64,000 bases of DNA from Lentisphaerae bacterium ADurb.Bin082 (GCA_002070945.1 MWEG01000023.1:62001-126000); one strand, 5' to 3'. Shown: positions 35,997 to 45,134, counted from the stretch's first letter. Program-made: numbers and translations. Notes: a model not told the origin generated them from the sequence alone.

Positions 35997-37190
35997 ATGG
36001 CGACGCTTTCTGCTTATCAACATTATGACAATGCCAGGCGTTCTGCCCGCTATTGTCTGCTACCTGCGGCCATGCTTTTTTTCCTGCTGGCTGTTACTGC
36101 AGCCTACTGCCAGCCATCAGCAGCCAAGGCCGAACTCGCTGAGGCCCATGCAGAGCAGGCTGATGCCGCGGAAGCGCCTCCCAATACGGAACCAGCGCCC
36201 GCGCCTGCCGCCGAAACAGCGCCTGCGCCCATCGGCCCCACCGCCACTCAAATCATGGCGATGCTGCAAGATGATGACATTGCCTTGCAAGTCGGCGACA
36301 TGTCCGCAACCTGGCGGCAGTTGAAGCCATTGCTGCAATCGTCCCCAACATCCGAAACCGAAGGCGCGGTTTCCGCCCAGGACACCAAGGAGCAATGGGC
36401 GCGGGCCACCTTGCAGCGCCTGGCGACGCGAGGCATGTTCCTGCTGGAAGTACGCGCCCGCAACATCACCATCACCGAAGAAGAAAAACAAGCCTATATG
36501 CAGGAATTGACCAAAAGCCTGGAAAACGACCCTTCGGGCATGACTGCGGAAAGCTATCTTGCACAATTCACAGCCAAGGAAAGCACCCTCCTGGAATTGA
36601 CTGCTGATGACGCCCAAAAATTAGTGAAATTCGGCAACCAGATGTTTGCCTTGATCACTATTGACGACGCCGAAGTGGAACAGCGGAGACAACGCGACCA
36701 GGGACTGCGAAACATGCTGAAACAGCAGAATGAACAGCGAAGACAACAACTCAAAGACCTGCTGAAAGACCCGGCCATCAAGACTGACGACGGGTTTGCC
36801 CGCCTGGCAAGACGCCATTCCGAAGGCACCGAAGCGCGCCAAGGCGGTGAACTGGACATGAACTTCACCCGCGAACAAATGGCCGAAGTCAACCACTTGG
36901 AAGAATTCACCCTGCAACCAGGAGAAACCTCCGGAATCATGGAGACGCCGACAGCCTTTCGCATCATGCGGGTGCTGCGAGCCATCCCACCAACAAAAGA
37001 CGGCGAACCAGAACGACTGCGAGTCGCACAAATGCTGTTTGGAAAATTGCCCGAAAAAGACATTTCCTTCGAAGAAGCCAAAAATAACATCATGCTTGAC
37101 AGGCAAAGACAGGTTATGGACATCGCAGCCCGCGGACTGACCCAGCGCTATCACGTGTCAACACCTATTTTCCCCCAGGGACTGTGGTAA
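35997..37190 (+). CDS. Exported peptidyl-prolyl isomerase, parvulin (PpiC/SurA) type
   Basis: The 397-residue protein has a hydrophobic signal segment (YCLLPAAMLFFLLAVTAAYCQ), an Ala/Pro/Glu linker, a helical SurA-like N-domain (residues 90-230) and a parvulin domain near 245-350. DDGFARLARRHSEGTEARQGGELDMNFTREQM and LEEFTLQPGETSGIMETPTAFRIMRVL are the diagnostic stretches. Such enzymes help outer-membrane and secreted proteins fold by isomerising Xaa-Pro bonds. Start: the ATG at 35997, 5 bases after the upstream stop, is favoured over an in-frame TTG at 35988. Its place between an anchored acidic protein and a giant secreted protein suggests a role in folding exported proteins here. Confidence 0.85.
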   Translation: MATLSAYQHYDNARRSARYCLLPAAMLFFLLAVTAAYCQPSAAKAELAEAHAEQADAAEAPPNTEPAPAPAAETAPAPIGPTATQIMAMLQDDDIALQVGDMSATWRQLKPLLQSSPTSETEGAVSAQDTKEQWARATLQRLATRGMFLLEVRARNITITEEEKQAYMQELTKSLENDPSGMTAESYLAQFTAKESTLLELTADDAQKLVKFGNQMFALITIDDAEVEQRRQRDQGLRNMLKQQNEQRRQQLKDLLKDPAIKTDDGFARLARRHSEGTEARQGGELDMNFTREQMAEVNHLEEFTLQPGETSGIMETPTAFRIMRVLRAIPPTKDGEPERLRVAQMLFGKLPEKDISFEEAKNNIMLDRQRQVMDIAARGLTQRYHVSTPIFPQGLW

Positions 37191-37477
37191 AAATGCGCTT
37201 TTGACATTATATTCCTTAAGCTGAATTACCCGCCCACAACCTATTTCAAAACTACCGAATACCTAGGGTGGACTATCCGCCCACAGCCTATTTTTTAACC
37301 ACGGATGGACACAGATGAACACTGATTTTTTGTAGGGTTGTTGTCTTGACGAATGAGATTGTCAGCAGACGTGCGATCTGGCCTGTTGGTTTCTTTAGCT
37401 GTCCTGTCTGGCGACTCGGACAGGGTGGGGATCAGGTAGCCTCCCGTTTGGCCCGAATGACCTGAGAGCCACCCCAA
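37191..37477. repeat. Intergenic stretch with ACCACGGATGGACACAGATG element
   Basis: Bases 37297-37330 read TTAACCACGGATGGACACAG, ATGAACACTGATT and a T-run. This is one copy of a repeat type seen in many environmental bacterial genomes and built like the ATCCGCAG element found elsewhere in the window. No gene was found in this stretch; bases 37331-37477 show nothing further. Confidence 0.7.
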
Positions 37478-37619
37478 CCTCGTAGAGGTGGCACCATGAG
37501 TAACCCCAGGTGAAGCGGAGCGGAACCTGGGGTGGAGTCCCCCCCCAAGCCTGAGCCTCGGAGAGGCGGCACTAGGAATAACCCCGGGTGAAGCGAAGCG
37601 GAACCCGGGGTGGAGTGAG
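37478..37619 (+). repeat. Inner inverted repeat, left arm
   Basis: The arm contains two tandem units of CCTCGTAGAGGTGGCACC (second unit CCTCGGAGAGGCGGCACT), GTAACCCCAGGTGAAGCG and GGAACCTGGGGTGGAGT. Each unit holds two palindromes (CCTCGTAGAGG; ACCCCAGGT...ACCTGGGGT). The reverse complement recurs at 42926-43065. The two arms closely flank the first giant gene. Confidence 0.88.
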
Positions 37620-37694
37620 GGTGAGATGGAACATAATTGGGAGTCCTCCTGTATAAGGGCGACACATAAAGCCTGAACCAAGGATAGCCTGACA

Positions 37695-37824
37695 TACAGC
37701 AAGCTGAAGCTTGAACTACGTACGGCAAGCTAAAGCTTGAACTACGTACGGCAAGCTGAAGCTTGAACTACGTACGGCAAGCTGAAGCTTGAACTACATA
37801 CAGCAAGCTAAAGCTTGAACTACA
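37695..37824. repeat. Five tandem 26-base palindromic units
   Basis: Units of TACGGCAAGCTGAAGCTT plus GAACTACG are repeated five times with only G/A changes. Each contains the inverted repeat CAAGCT-NA-AGCTTG, and unit junctions often form TACGTA. A partial sixth unit follows to about 37840. There are no unique spacers, so this is not a CRISPR array. Related single words occur at 25489, 33985 and 47055. Confidence 0.9.
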
Positions 37825-37987
37825 TACGACAGCTTGAAGGCAGTCCTGCCAGTGTTCATCACCACTTTTTGCCCATTAACCATTTCACACATTAATAAGG
37901 AAGAACGCTATTCTTCCAATTCGAGAAAACACTGTACAGCCAAAGCAAACTTCACCATAGCGATCTCACCACCGCGGGAGGGACCAG

Positions 37988-40900
37988 ATGCGCCAATTGT
38001 TTCCTTGCAAAAAAATACAAGCAGGTATCGCTGCTTTGTTTTTTGTTTTTTTCACTGCAGCCAGCCTGCCTGCCCAAAATGGCGAAGGAATATGGACAGG
38101 ATGGTTCATCGGTGTTGCACAAGTGAATAATGTCAAACTAAGGGCAATAGAAACCAAGCGCCCACTGCTGGCTGTGGTCGGGTCGGGTCCTTGCGCACAT
38201 TGCAACTCTTTATATCACCAGGTACTACTTACCGACACATTTAGAGCGTTTGCGGAGCAACACCAAATCGTCCTTTTTTCATGCCACAACTCCGCCTCCC
38301 TGCCCATTATCTTCAAGCGTCTTTACGGTGCCCAATGCAACATAACGTCTGTTTTTCCACATGTCTATATATTCGAGATCCTGGAAGGGGCGGACACGAC
38401 AACGCCAAATGCCAGCGCCTTTGATGACCCAGCTTATGTCCACTTGCTGGACGCTGGCGCATCCAAGCCTAACCGATACAGCGGCTTTAACTACACACCA
38501 GGCGAAAGAATAAACAATATACAAATTGAGGGGGAGGAAGACAAATGGACGCCCGAAACGTTTATCCAGATCTTCAAGTCCTTTTTCCCGAACGCTAACG
38601 GAGTAGAACTCGTGCCGGGCCCCACCCACACCGGCTACGAAAATGCCATTGACTTCGGGAGAATACCCAATACAGCCAACCCGCCGCCCAGCGCCGAAGA
38701 GTGGATAAAGAACTCAGGTCCAAATCGCCTCACCCCGACAGCGACGCAGAACTGGTTCAAATTCCAAGGCGACTTGGGCAAACGCTATGTGTTTTCCGCC
38801 ACGGGCATCGGGAACAGCAACCCCGGGGCGGAGGTCACCTTCGAGCTGTTCGGCAGCGAGCTGAAAGTTAACGAGTGGGTGCCGCTCAAAAATGCGCACC
38901 AAGCTATCACGTCGCCAGGCTTCGACGCCCTGGAACGCGGCATCCAAGTCGATATGCCGGCTGGCACGGCAACCAACCAGACCTACTTCGTCAGGATCAG
39001 CACCACCAAAAGCATCAATGCAACCTACACCCTAAGAATACACGAGGCACCACGTGCGCCTGCGGCCGGCTCGGTCACCAATCCGCATTGGAACGACGCC
39101 AAGCCTGGGCAGTGGACCATGAACCGCGGCGCCGCCGAAGCCGCAGCCAAAGCCAACGACAAGCCTATCCTCTACTTGTTCGGCGGCTTGCTGTGGAACT
39201 CGGAAACCGTCTGCATGGTTCACAAAGTTTTGGAAACGGAAAACTTCGCGAAGGTGATCGGCAATCAAGCCAACGTCGACAACAAAGCCTACTTGGTCGT
39301 CCTGGACAACCGCGAGCGCGACGGCACAGGGCCGTCCCTCCCCAGAGCCGATCTGGACGACAACATCGAGGTGCAGGATGCCTTGGCCTTGCCAGGCGCC
39401 GGGGGAAAAATCGACTATCCGACGCTGGTCTATCGCGTCCGAAAAGCAAATGACCTGGTCTCTGTCGGACGGATTTCCAAAGACTACAACGCCGCCACCG
39501 TCGTCGCCAAGCTGAACGACCTGAAAGCCATGGCGGCGGACGGCTTTGTCGAGGACAACAACTATGCCGACCTGACCACCCAAGTGCTGGAAGACGGCGT
39601 CCAGGAACACTCCCGCATTGGCGGCAGCCTGATCACAGCTGACTGGTGGCGATTCACCGTCCCCGATGATGATAACACGTTCGCGACAATCACCGCGACC
39701 GGCGCCCCAGACGGCGCCATAATCAACCTGGCCGTCTATGCCGCGGACAATACGGAGACGCCCCTCAAGACAGCCACCGGCACAGCGGGCAAATCAGTCA
39801 GCCTCGACTTTGTGCCAGCCGAGAACCCAGGGGGCACTAGGAACCCGACGGCTCCAGAATATCTCCTGCAAGTCACTTCGACCGGCGCCAACGCCAGCTT
39901 CCCATACACTCTGAAGCTTGAGGAAAAAACCAAGTCCTACGTGCTGGCCATGGCCGACAAGGAAATTAAGGTTTCCAAACAAAATGTCATGGATGGCCGC
40001 CCGGTCGACCTCCGCCTGAACATTGATACTTTTACCGGCAATAATGATGATATCACGTTCAACTGCCGCCTGCTCTCCCAAGACGGCACGGTCTTGAGAT
40101 TGCTGCCAATCACTATCCCTCATGGCGACAAGGCAACCCCATACACCTTCAACATCACTTTGCCTAAGAACATCGAGTACCCCAATGGCGCAATCACAGA
40201 ATTAACCGCCGAACTCATCGAATCGGATGAAGATGGCAACTGCCAGATCGACCCGAAACAGTACAGGACGACCATCAACGTATACGGCTATGCCACGTTC
40301 GATTATCCTCAAGAGGCTACGATTGATCTCTACAAAAATGTAGCGATCACCCCGGGAACGCTCTGCTTCCCGATTATCGGCGGTGCAGCGGATGAGAACT
40401 CGTTAGCCTATAATCCAACCGGTGTCCCCCTAGGCCTGAAAGTAGAGTACAAAACCAACGACGAAAATAATCCGTACGTTGAAATCACCGGTACACCAGA
40501 GAATGAGGCCAAACACGAATACAAACTTCGGTTGATCCTGATACAATCATCGATGCAATACACCGACCTGACTTTTAACATTGAAGATTTGCCCCAGGTC
40601 AAAAATACCTTTGCCGGCTACCTCGTCAAAAGTGCCCCCGTGAACCAGCAACCTGGCAGTACCAGGAACGACGTCATCGCCGCTGCCCAGGACATTCTCG
40701 GTGATATCAAGATAGACAACGAGTTGGACAAAATCAATAAAAAAATCCTGGTTCGCGTCGCCACCCAGGACACCATAGCCCCCAGCTTATTTAAGTTCAC
40801 TGCCTGGTCAAGCTACTCCCCTGGCTCCCCAGGCAAGCAGGGCTCGGTTACATTAACAGGTAAAGCCATTTATGATGATTCCACCCTGGAGTTGCAGGTC

Positions 40901-42619
40901 TGCCTCGACGACGGAACCTGCACCGGGACCTACACGTTGCCCCTGGGCAATTCCTTGGCCATCCATGCCAAGGCCGTTACCGAAGAACCCGAGCAGTACG
41001 CAGGCTACTACACGGTCGCCTTGCGGGAAGCGGATACCACCACTCGCTCCCTCCGAGGCTGGCTGCAAGTCTGGGTGGACGACGACGGCCTCGCCACCTA
41101 CTCGGGCGAACTGATTGACGGCACCGCATTTGGCCCCAAGACGACGTATATCACACCCGGCGAACTCCTCTTTGGCCACCAGAGCGACGTGCCTAATGGC
41201 GAGTTGACCTTCTTCCTGCCGCTTGGAGAGTGGACGGAACAAAACCCGTACCCCGGCCGCCTGGCTGGCCGACTCTCCATCGTCTCGTTAGCGGAACGCC
41301 AACAACAACCAATCGTTTTCCCCTGGATTTCCGTCTGCGACGACGATTATTATTCGGTCTGGGAGAAATCTGCTAACGACTCTATCCTTCTTGCCCCTTG
41401 CGGAACCGTCTTTGAGTCGACGCTCCCGGTTGCCGAGCAAGTCAATCCACCCAACCCGCCAAACTTCTACATTAAGGTTGAGCCTGCTCCGCCAGAGACA
41501 TCATTCCCGCCGGGAACCGCCCTGCCCAACTATGTCAAGCTGAAGGAAAACCGCGATGCATCCACGATGGAAGTCGTCGATGAAGGTGGCATCATTTCCG
41601 CCGAACTTGATAATTTGGAGTACGACGCCGGCCAAGGAACGTTCATCGGCGCCATCAAGGTCCTGAAAACAGCCGACGGCAGCGCCAACGGGAAACTCAC
41701 ACGAACCCCATGCACCATCCGCGGCATCCTGACGCCGAACACGAGCTGCTGCACTGTTGATACTCTCGAAGTCGGCTACGGCTACTTCATCGACGATGGC
41801 ACGACCTATCTGGTCACCATCCTCAATCCGTCCTACGATGAACAACGTCCGAAAAAAACAGCTGCACCGACCATTAGCGCATTTACCCCAGGCGGTACGC
41901 GCGCTGCTGCGCCGGACCAGGCTTGTTACATCAGTGATTCGGACGACAACACGGTTCAGCTCGGCGTTCCCCGCAATGCGCAAATCTTCCGCCGACAAGT
42001 CGGCACCCAAGAGATATTTTTGCATACCGCTGCTGCTGGCGCCAATGAACTCACCATTGATTCGATTCCAGCTTCGCGGCAGGAATTCACGGCTCAAGAG
42101 GCCGGAAAGGCAGAAAGCGACAAGGCCATCCTCCGCCTCTACCGGCAAAACGAGTCCCTGGTCACTTTCAAGAAGCCGGGAGACGACCCGGAGGAGAACC
42201 CCTTAGCGGAAGTCGTGCAGTTGCACTTAGGCTGGAATCTCATCGGCATACCGCAAAATTTCCGTCACAACAACGCAGGGGTTGCCGCAGCCAGCTTCGA
42301 CGCCCCTGCCAATGTCGACTTGTTCACCACATACGACCCGGATAAAACCGCCTATATACTTGCAAAAATATTAACCGCTGGCAATGCCTACTGGATATTC
42401 GTCCACAACGACACCGAGAGCTTCCCCCTTCCTGGCGTACTTTTGCTTGAAGAGGATTACAACAAGAAGTCCCCGGGCGACAACGCCTGGCAATTCATCG
42501 TCGCCCCTGGTGAGGCTCAAGGCACGCGCTGGTTCTGGGAGGACGGGAAGTTCAGCACCGACCCGCCGGAACAGCCGACTTGGCGAGGCGTGTGGTATTA
42601 TTACCAAAAACAACCGTAG
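37988..42619 (+). CDS. Giant exported thioredoxin-like / PPC-domain protein, paralogue A (1543 aa)
   Basis: A signal peptide (IAALFFVFFTAASLPAQ) is followed by a thioredoxin-like domain with CAHC at residues 69-72. The conserved GASKPNRYSGFNY lies near 165. A PPC-like beta-sandwich follows (NWFKFQGDLGKRYVFSATG, residues 250-355). A second thioredoxin-like domain near 385-520 reads KPILYLFGGLLWNSETVC: the CxxC of the paralogue (WCPHC) is lost here. A second PPC-like domain (DWWRFTVPDDD, about 555-660), a series of Ig- or cadherin-like beta domains (NIEDLPQVKNTFAGYL near 870) and the C-terminal LGWNLIGIPQNF module complete it. The start follows GGGAGGG. No catalytic hydrolase site is seen. Probably cell-surface or periplasmic. 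The inverted repeats on both sides are unusual. Confidence 0.82.
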   Translation: MRQLFPCKKIQAGIAALFFVFFTAASLPAQNGEGIWTGWFIGVAQVNNVKLRAIETKRPLLAVVGSGPCAHCNSLYHQVLLTDTFRAFAEQHQIVLFSCHNSASLPIIFKRLYGAQCNITSVFPHVYIFEILEGADTTTPNASAFDDPAYVHLLDAGASKPNRYSGFNYTPGERINNIQIEGEEDKWTPETFIQIFKSFFPNANGVELVPGPTHTGYENAIDFGRIPNTANPPPSAEEWIKNSGPNRLTPTATQNWFKFQGDLGKRYVFSATGIGNSNPGAEVTFELFGSELKVNEWVPLKNAHQAITSPGFDALERGIQVDMPAGTATNQTYFVRISTTKSINATYTLRIHEAPRAPAAGSVTNPHWNDAKPGQWTMNRGAAEAAAKANDKPILYLFGGLLWNSETVCMVHKVLETENFAKVIGNQANVDNKAYLVVLDNRERDGTGPSLPRADLDDNIEVQDALALPGAGGKIDYPTLVYRVRKANDLVSVGRISKDYNAATVVAKLNDLKAMAADGFVEDNNYADLTTQVLEDGVQEHSRIGGSLITADWWRFTVPDDDNTFATITATGAPDGAIINLAVYAADNTETPLKTATGTAGKSVSLDFVPAENPGGTRNPTAPEYLLQVTSTGANASFPYTLKLEEKTKSYVLAMADKEIKVSKQNVMDGRPVDLRLNIDTFTGNNDDITFNCRLLSQDGTVLRLLPITIPHGDKATPYTFNITLPKNIEYPNGAITELTAELIESDEDGNCQIDPKQYRTTINVYGYATFDYPQEATIDLYKNVAITPGTLCFPIIGGAADENSLAYNPTGVPLGLKVEYKTNDENNPYVEITGTPENEAKHEYKLRLILIQSSMQYTDLTFNIEDLPQVKNTFAGYLVKSAPVNQQPGSTRNDVIAAAQDILGDIKIDNELDKINKKILVRVATQDTIAPSLFKFTAWSSYSPGSPGKQGSVTLTGKAIYDDSTLELQVCLDDGTCTGTYTLPLGNSLAIHAKAVTEEPEQYAGYYTVALREADTTTRSLRGWLQVWVDDDGLATYSGELIDGTAFGPKTTYITPGELLFGHQSDVPNGELTFFLPLGEWTEQNPYPGRLAGRLSIVSLAERQQQPIVFPWISVCDDDYYSVWEKSANDSILLAPCGTVFESTLPVAEQVNPPNPPNFYIKVEPAPPETSFPPGTALPNYVKLKENRDASTMEVVDEGGIISAELDNLEYDAGQGTFIGAIKVLKTADGSANGKLTRTPCTIRGILTPNTSCCTVDTLEVGYGYFIDDGTTYLVTILNPSYDEQRPKKTAAPTISAFTPGGTRAAAPDQACYISDSDDNTVQLGVPRNAQIFRRQVGTQEIFLHTAAAGANELTIDSIPASRQEFTAQEAGKAESDKAILRLYRQNESLVTFKKPGDDPEENPLAEVVQLHLGWNLIGIPQNFRHNNAGVAAASFDAPANVDLFTTYDPDKTAYILAKILTAGNAYWIFVHNDTESFPLPGVLLLEEDYNKKSPGDNAWQFIVAPGEAQGTRWFWEDGKFSTDPPEQPTWRGVWYYYQKQP

Positions 42620-42925
42620 CTGTAAAAGTGCGAAAACCTGTGGTTGAAAGAGAGACTTGACCTAGTACTATCCGCCAAAATCTTGTTTTTTGCGAAAGAT
42701 TTTCTCCAAGTCAGTACTTATGTGTCGCCCTTTCAGGGCTCCCAATATTATTATACGCCTCACCCAGGGCGTAGCTCGCCCTTGGCGGGCTCGCTTGCCC
42801 TGGGCTGGTATGTCTCGCCCTTTCAGGGCATTTGCAGCTCTGCAGCTGCGGACGTTGTACTACTATCGGCCAACTTCTTGTTTTTTGGGAAAGATTTTTC
42901 AGGGAAACTTATCGCCAAGCCGCTA
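42620..42925. repeat. Palindromic repeat mosaic, part 2
   Basis: No gene is seen. Two inverted copies of the GATAGTAGTAC element (42664-42704 and 42857-42900) surround TATGTGTCGCCCTTTCAGGG, CACCCAGGGCGTAGC and a GCCCTGGGC palindrome (42728-42830). Part of it matches 34098-34290. Confidence 0.8.
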
Positions 42926-43065
42926 CTCACTCCACCCCAGGTTCCGCTTCGCTTCACCTGGGGTTACTCATGGTGCCGCCTCTACGAGGCTCAGGCTTGG
43001 GGGGACTCCACCCCAGGTTCCGCTTCGCTTCACCTGGGGTTACTCATGGTGCCGCCTCTACGAGG
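42926..43065 (-). repeat. Inner inverted repeat, right arm
   Basis: The reverse complement matches 37478-37619 closely (only a few differences by eye). It has two units of ACTCCACCCCAGGTTCC, GCTTCGCTTCACCTGGGG, TTACTCATGGTGCCGCC and CCTCTACGAGG. It starts 306 bases after the first giant gene ends. Confidence 0.88.
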
Positions 43066-43343
43066 CTAGGGGCGGCCTTCCGGCCGCCAGTACGACGCAC
43101 ATCAGCCGCCGTCCACAACGTCCACCCAGTCCACCACGTCCACAACAGCCGCAAAGCGGCAAAAGCCCGGAGGGTGACACATAAAAGCCCAGGGTAAGCC
43201 GGGCCGCCAGGCCCGGCGCAGCCCTGGGTGAGGTGGCATATCATTTTGAGTCCTGAAAGGGCAACACATAAACGCCGCTGTGGTCAAAGGACACATAAAG
43301 GCATACAAGTATTCATCACGAAACTTAGCACATTAACTTTTTC
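43066..43343. repeat. Palindromic repeat mosaic, part 3
   Basis: No gene is seen. Bases 43111-43147 carry five GTCCAC-type words (GTCCACAACGTCCACCCAG and so on). Bases 43188-43230 form a palindromic block, AGCCCAGGGTAAGCC ... GCAGCCCTGGG. Bases 43232-43270 hold GGCATATCATTTTGAGTCC and CTGAAAGGGCAACACATAAA. The last block recurs at 43760-43802. Confidence 0.75.
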
Positions 43344-43540
43344 GGGGAAAATTTCTGGAAAGCAAATACTCAAGTCATTGGTATACAATAAGTAACAATA
43401 ACTATAAACAAAATTCCGACAACATGTTTTCAGCGCTAACAGTAGTGCCCCTACGGGGCACCAGTTTGGGGGGCATACCTCCCCCAGGCTAAAGCCTGGG
43501 GTTAAGCATGGTTAAGCGCCTACGGCGCAAAGGAATATGA
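43344..43540 (-). repeat. Outer inverted repeat, right arm
   Basis: This is the reverse complement of the arm at 34381-34575, with about 20 mismatches over roughly 180 bases counted by eye. Hairpins CCCCAGGCTAAAGCCTGGGG and GTGCCCCTACGGGGCAC are shared. A shorter third copy of the central hairpins occurs at 52918-52983. Confidence 0.88.
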
Positions 43541-43885
43541 CGTTAAGCATGGTGCCTCTGCACCGGCTGGAAGCCTGTGGAAGCCTGTGCAAGACACGCA
43601 TCTTCGCGCCTGAACTTTAATAAGTCAATAGTCTTTACTGTATAGCCTGTGCAAGACACGTGTCTTCACGCCAACGTCCACTAACATCCGCAGCTACAGA
43701 GCTGCCAAAGCCCCAACGGGGCGCGACATACCCGCCCAGGGCGAGCGACGCCCTGGGTGAGATGGCATATCATTTTGAGCCCTGAAAGGGCGACACATAA
43801 ACGTTGACTTGCAGAAAATCTTCCCCTCAAAAACAAGAAGTTAATCGATAGCAGTACCATAACCATAACTTAAGGAACCACTACG
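43541..43885. repeat. Palindromic repeat mosaic, part 4
   Basis: No gene is seen. Two GTGCAAGACACG words (43585 and 43647), a CGCCCAGGGCGAGCGACGCC palindrome with CCTGGGTGAGATGGCATATC (43733-43775), CCCTGAAAGGGCGACACATA (43780-43800) and a direct copy of the GATAGCAGTAC element (43814-43857). The DUF1573 gene starts directly after it. Confidence 0.75.
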
Positions 43886-45112
43886 ATGCCTCCTGCCATG
43901 TCGCGCTTGCTGACCAGTCTTATCGCTTTGCCTCTGCTGGTTGCCGTTGTCTTAGCCCAGGACAAACCGCTGGCGCCGCCTGCGGGCGCCCAAGACCTTG
44001 CCGAGCAACAGGAGCAAGCCGCCCAAGAGCCGACGGAAGAGCCGGATTCCACCAAAAAACCGCCTTTGCAGCTGCTGGACAACGCTGCCGAAGTCAACCT
44101 CGGTACGCTGATGGATCGGGAACGCCGCCAGTTCACGGTAAAATTGCGCCATGCTGGCGACAAGCCGCTGGCGATTAGCTTAGTCCGCAGCACTTGTCCT
44201 TGCCTTGAAATCGTCAATGCCCCTCAGCCATTCACCCTGGCGCCTGGTGCTGAGATGACGATAGAGGCCATTCTCAAGGCCAATACCCTGCCGGTGAAGC
44301 CGTTCGCTCGCCTGATACTGGTCAATGTCGCGGATTACGATCCCTATTTCATCAAAGTCGTCGGCGACATTGCCAAAAACGTCAGTTTTGCTCCTGCTCC
44401 GGTGATTCAGCTGGGCAGCTTCGTTGGCCTGAAGACATCCTGGACCCGCACCATCACCTTGAAGTTCGACTTTCCCGAGGGCAAGCAGATTGTGCTGGAG
44501 CAGCCTGCGGAAAACAAGCTTCTCACCTTGGCCGTATCGTCTCCCGAACCCAACACCTTTGTAGTCGCGGCCACGCCTAAGCTGCCTCTGCCGGCCGGCA
44601 AGCTGGATGAAGTCATCACCCTGCCTACGCGGGGCGTTGACGGCTATGGCTCGGTTCAGATCGCGTTCCGCGGCACGGTCACCGGCTGGGACTTGGCCGT
44701 CGTGGAACGCATCATCACCATTGACACGGCCCAAATCGAACCAGGCAAAGGCGCTGCCGCTGAACTGACCATCGTCCCACGCAGCGAAGCGCCGCCAGCC
44801 CGCAGGCTCGCACGGCGCTTTAAAGGCGGCCATAGCCATGCCCAAAACGACGACCGAGTGGCGGAAAAACACGTCGAAAACGACGAACAAGCGGCCGGAG
44901 AGCTGAAAAGAAAAGAAACGTGGCAAGACATCGCCAAGGCCATCACGGTAAACATCCCTGAAGGCAGCACCATGGACATCGTCCCGGAAGACACCTGCAT
45001 CAAACTGCGCCTGAGCTTTCCAGAACAGTTCTTCGCACAACGAAACAGGTATTCGGCCAGCGTCATGCACAACAAGAAAATCATCGGACGCCTGAATATC
45101 GTCGCCAAATGA
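43886..45112 (+). CDS. Exported DUF1573-domain protein (408 aa)
   Basis: Residues 1-24 look like a signal peptide (LLTSLIALPLLVAVVLA). After a Gln/Glu/Pro linker, residues 58-160 are a DUF1573 Ig-like domain: NLGTLMDRERRQFTVKLRHAGDKPLAISLVRSTCPCLEIV, where CPC is the family's conserved Cys region, then FTLAPGAEMTIEAIL. A second beta domain follows (residues 165-300) and a charged His/Asp/Glu stretch (residues 310-345). The last part has NIPEGSTMDIVPEDTC. DUF1573 proteins are exported and often sit near thioredoxin-like or CcdA genes; here the CcdA-like gene starts 209 bases downstream. AAGGA lies upstream of the start. The exact job is unknown. Confidence 0.82.
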   Translation: MPPAMSRLLTSLIALPLLVAVVLAQDKPLAPPAGAQDLAEQQEQAAQEPTEEPDSTKKPPLQLLDNAAEVNLGTLMDRERRQFTVKLRHAGDKPLAISLVRSTCPCLEIVNAPQPFTLAPGAEMTIEAILKANTLPVKPFARLILVNVADYDPYFIKVVGDIAKNVSFAPAPVIQLGSFVGLKTSWTRTITLKFDFPEGKQIVLEQPAENKLLTLAVSSPEPNTFVVAATPKLPLPAGKLDEVITLPTRGVDGYGSVQIAFRGTVTGWDLAVVERIITIDTAQIEPGKGAAAELTIVPRSEAPPARRLARRFKGGHSHAQNDDRVAEKHVENDEQAAGELKRKETWQDIAKAITVNIPEGSTMDIVPEDTCIKLRLSFPEQFFAQRNRYSASVMHNKKIIGRLNIVAK

Positions 45113-45134
45113 AGCCCGCCCAGGCGGCGAGGAG

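Noticed and set aside
35623-36023. Phe- or Ser-rich frames antisense to the Glu-rich tail
   Set aside because: They are direct products of reading the GAA/GAG run in other frames.
37695-37840. Possible CRISPR array
   Set aside because: The 26-base units are directly abutting with no unique spacers, and no cas gene is in the window.
34381-43540. A classical insertion sequence or transposon bounded by the inverted repeats
   Set aside because: No transposase or integrase gene lies inside, and the arms are made of dispersed palindromes rather than clean terminal repeats with target duplications.
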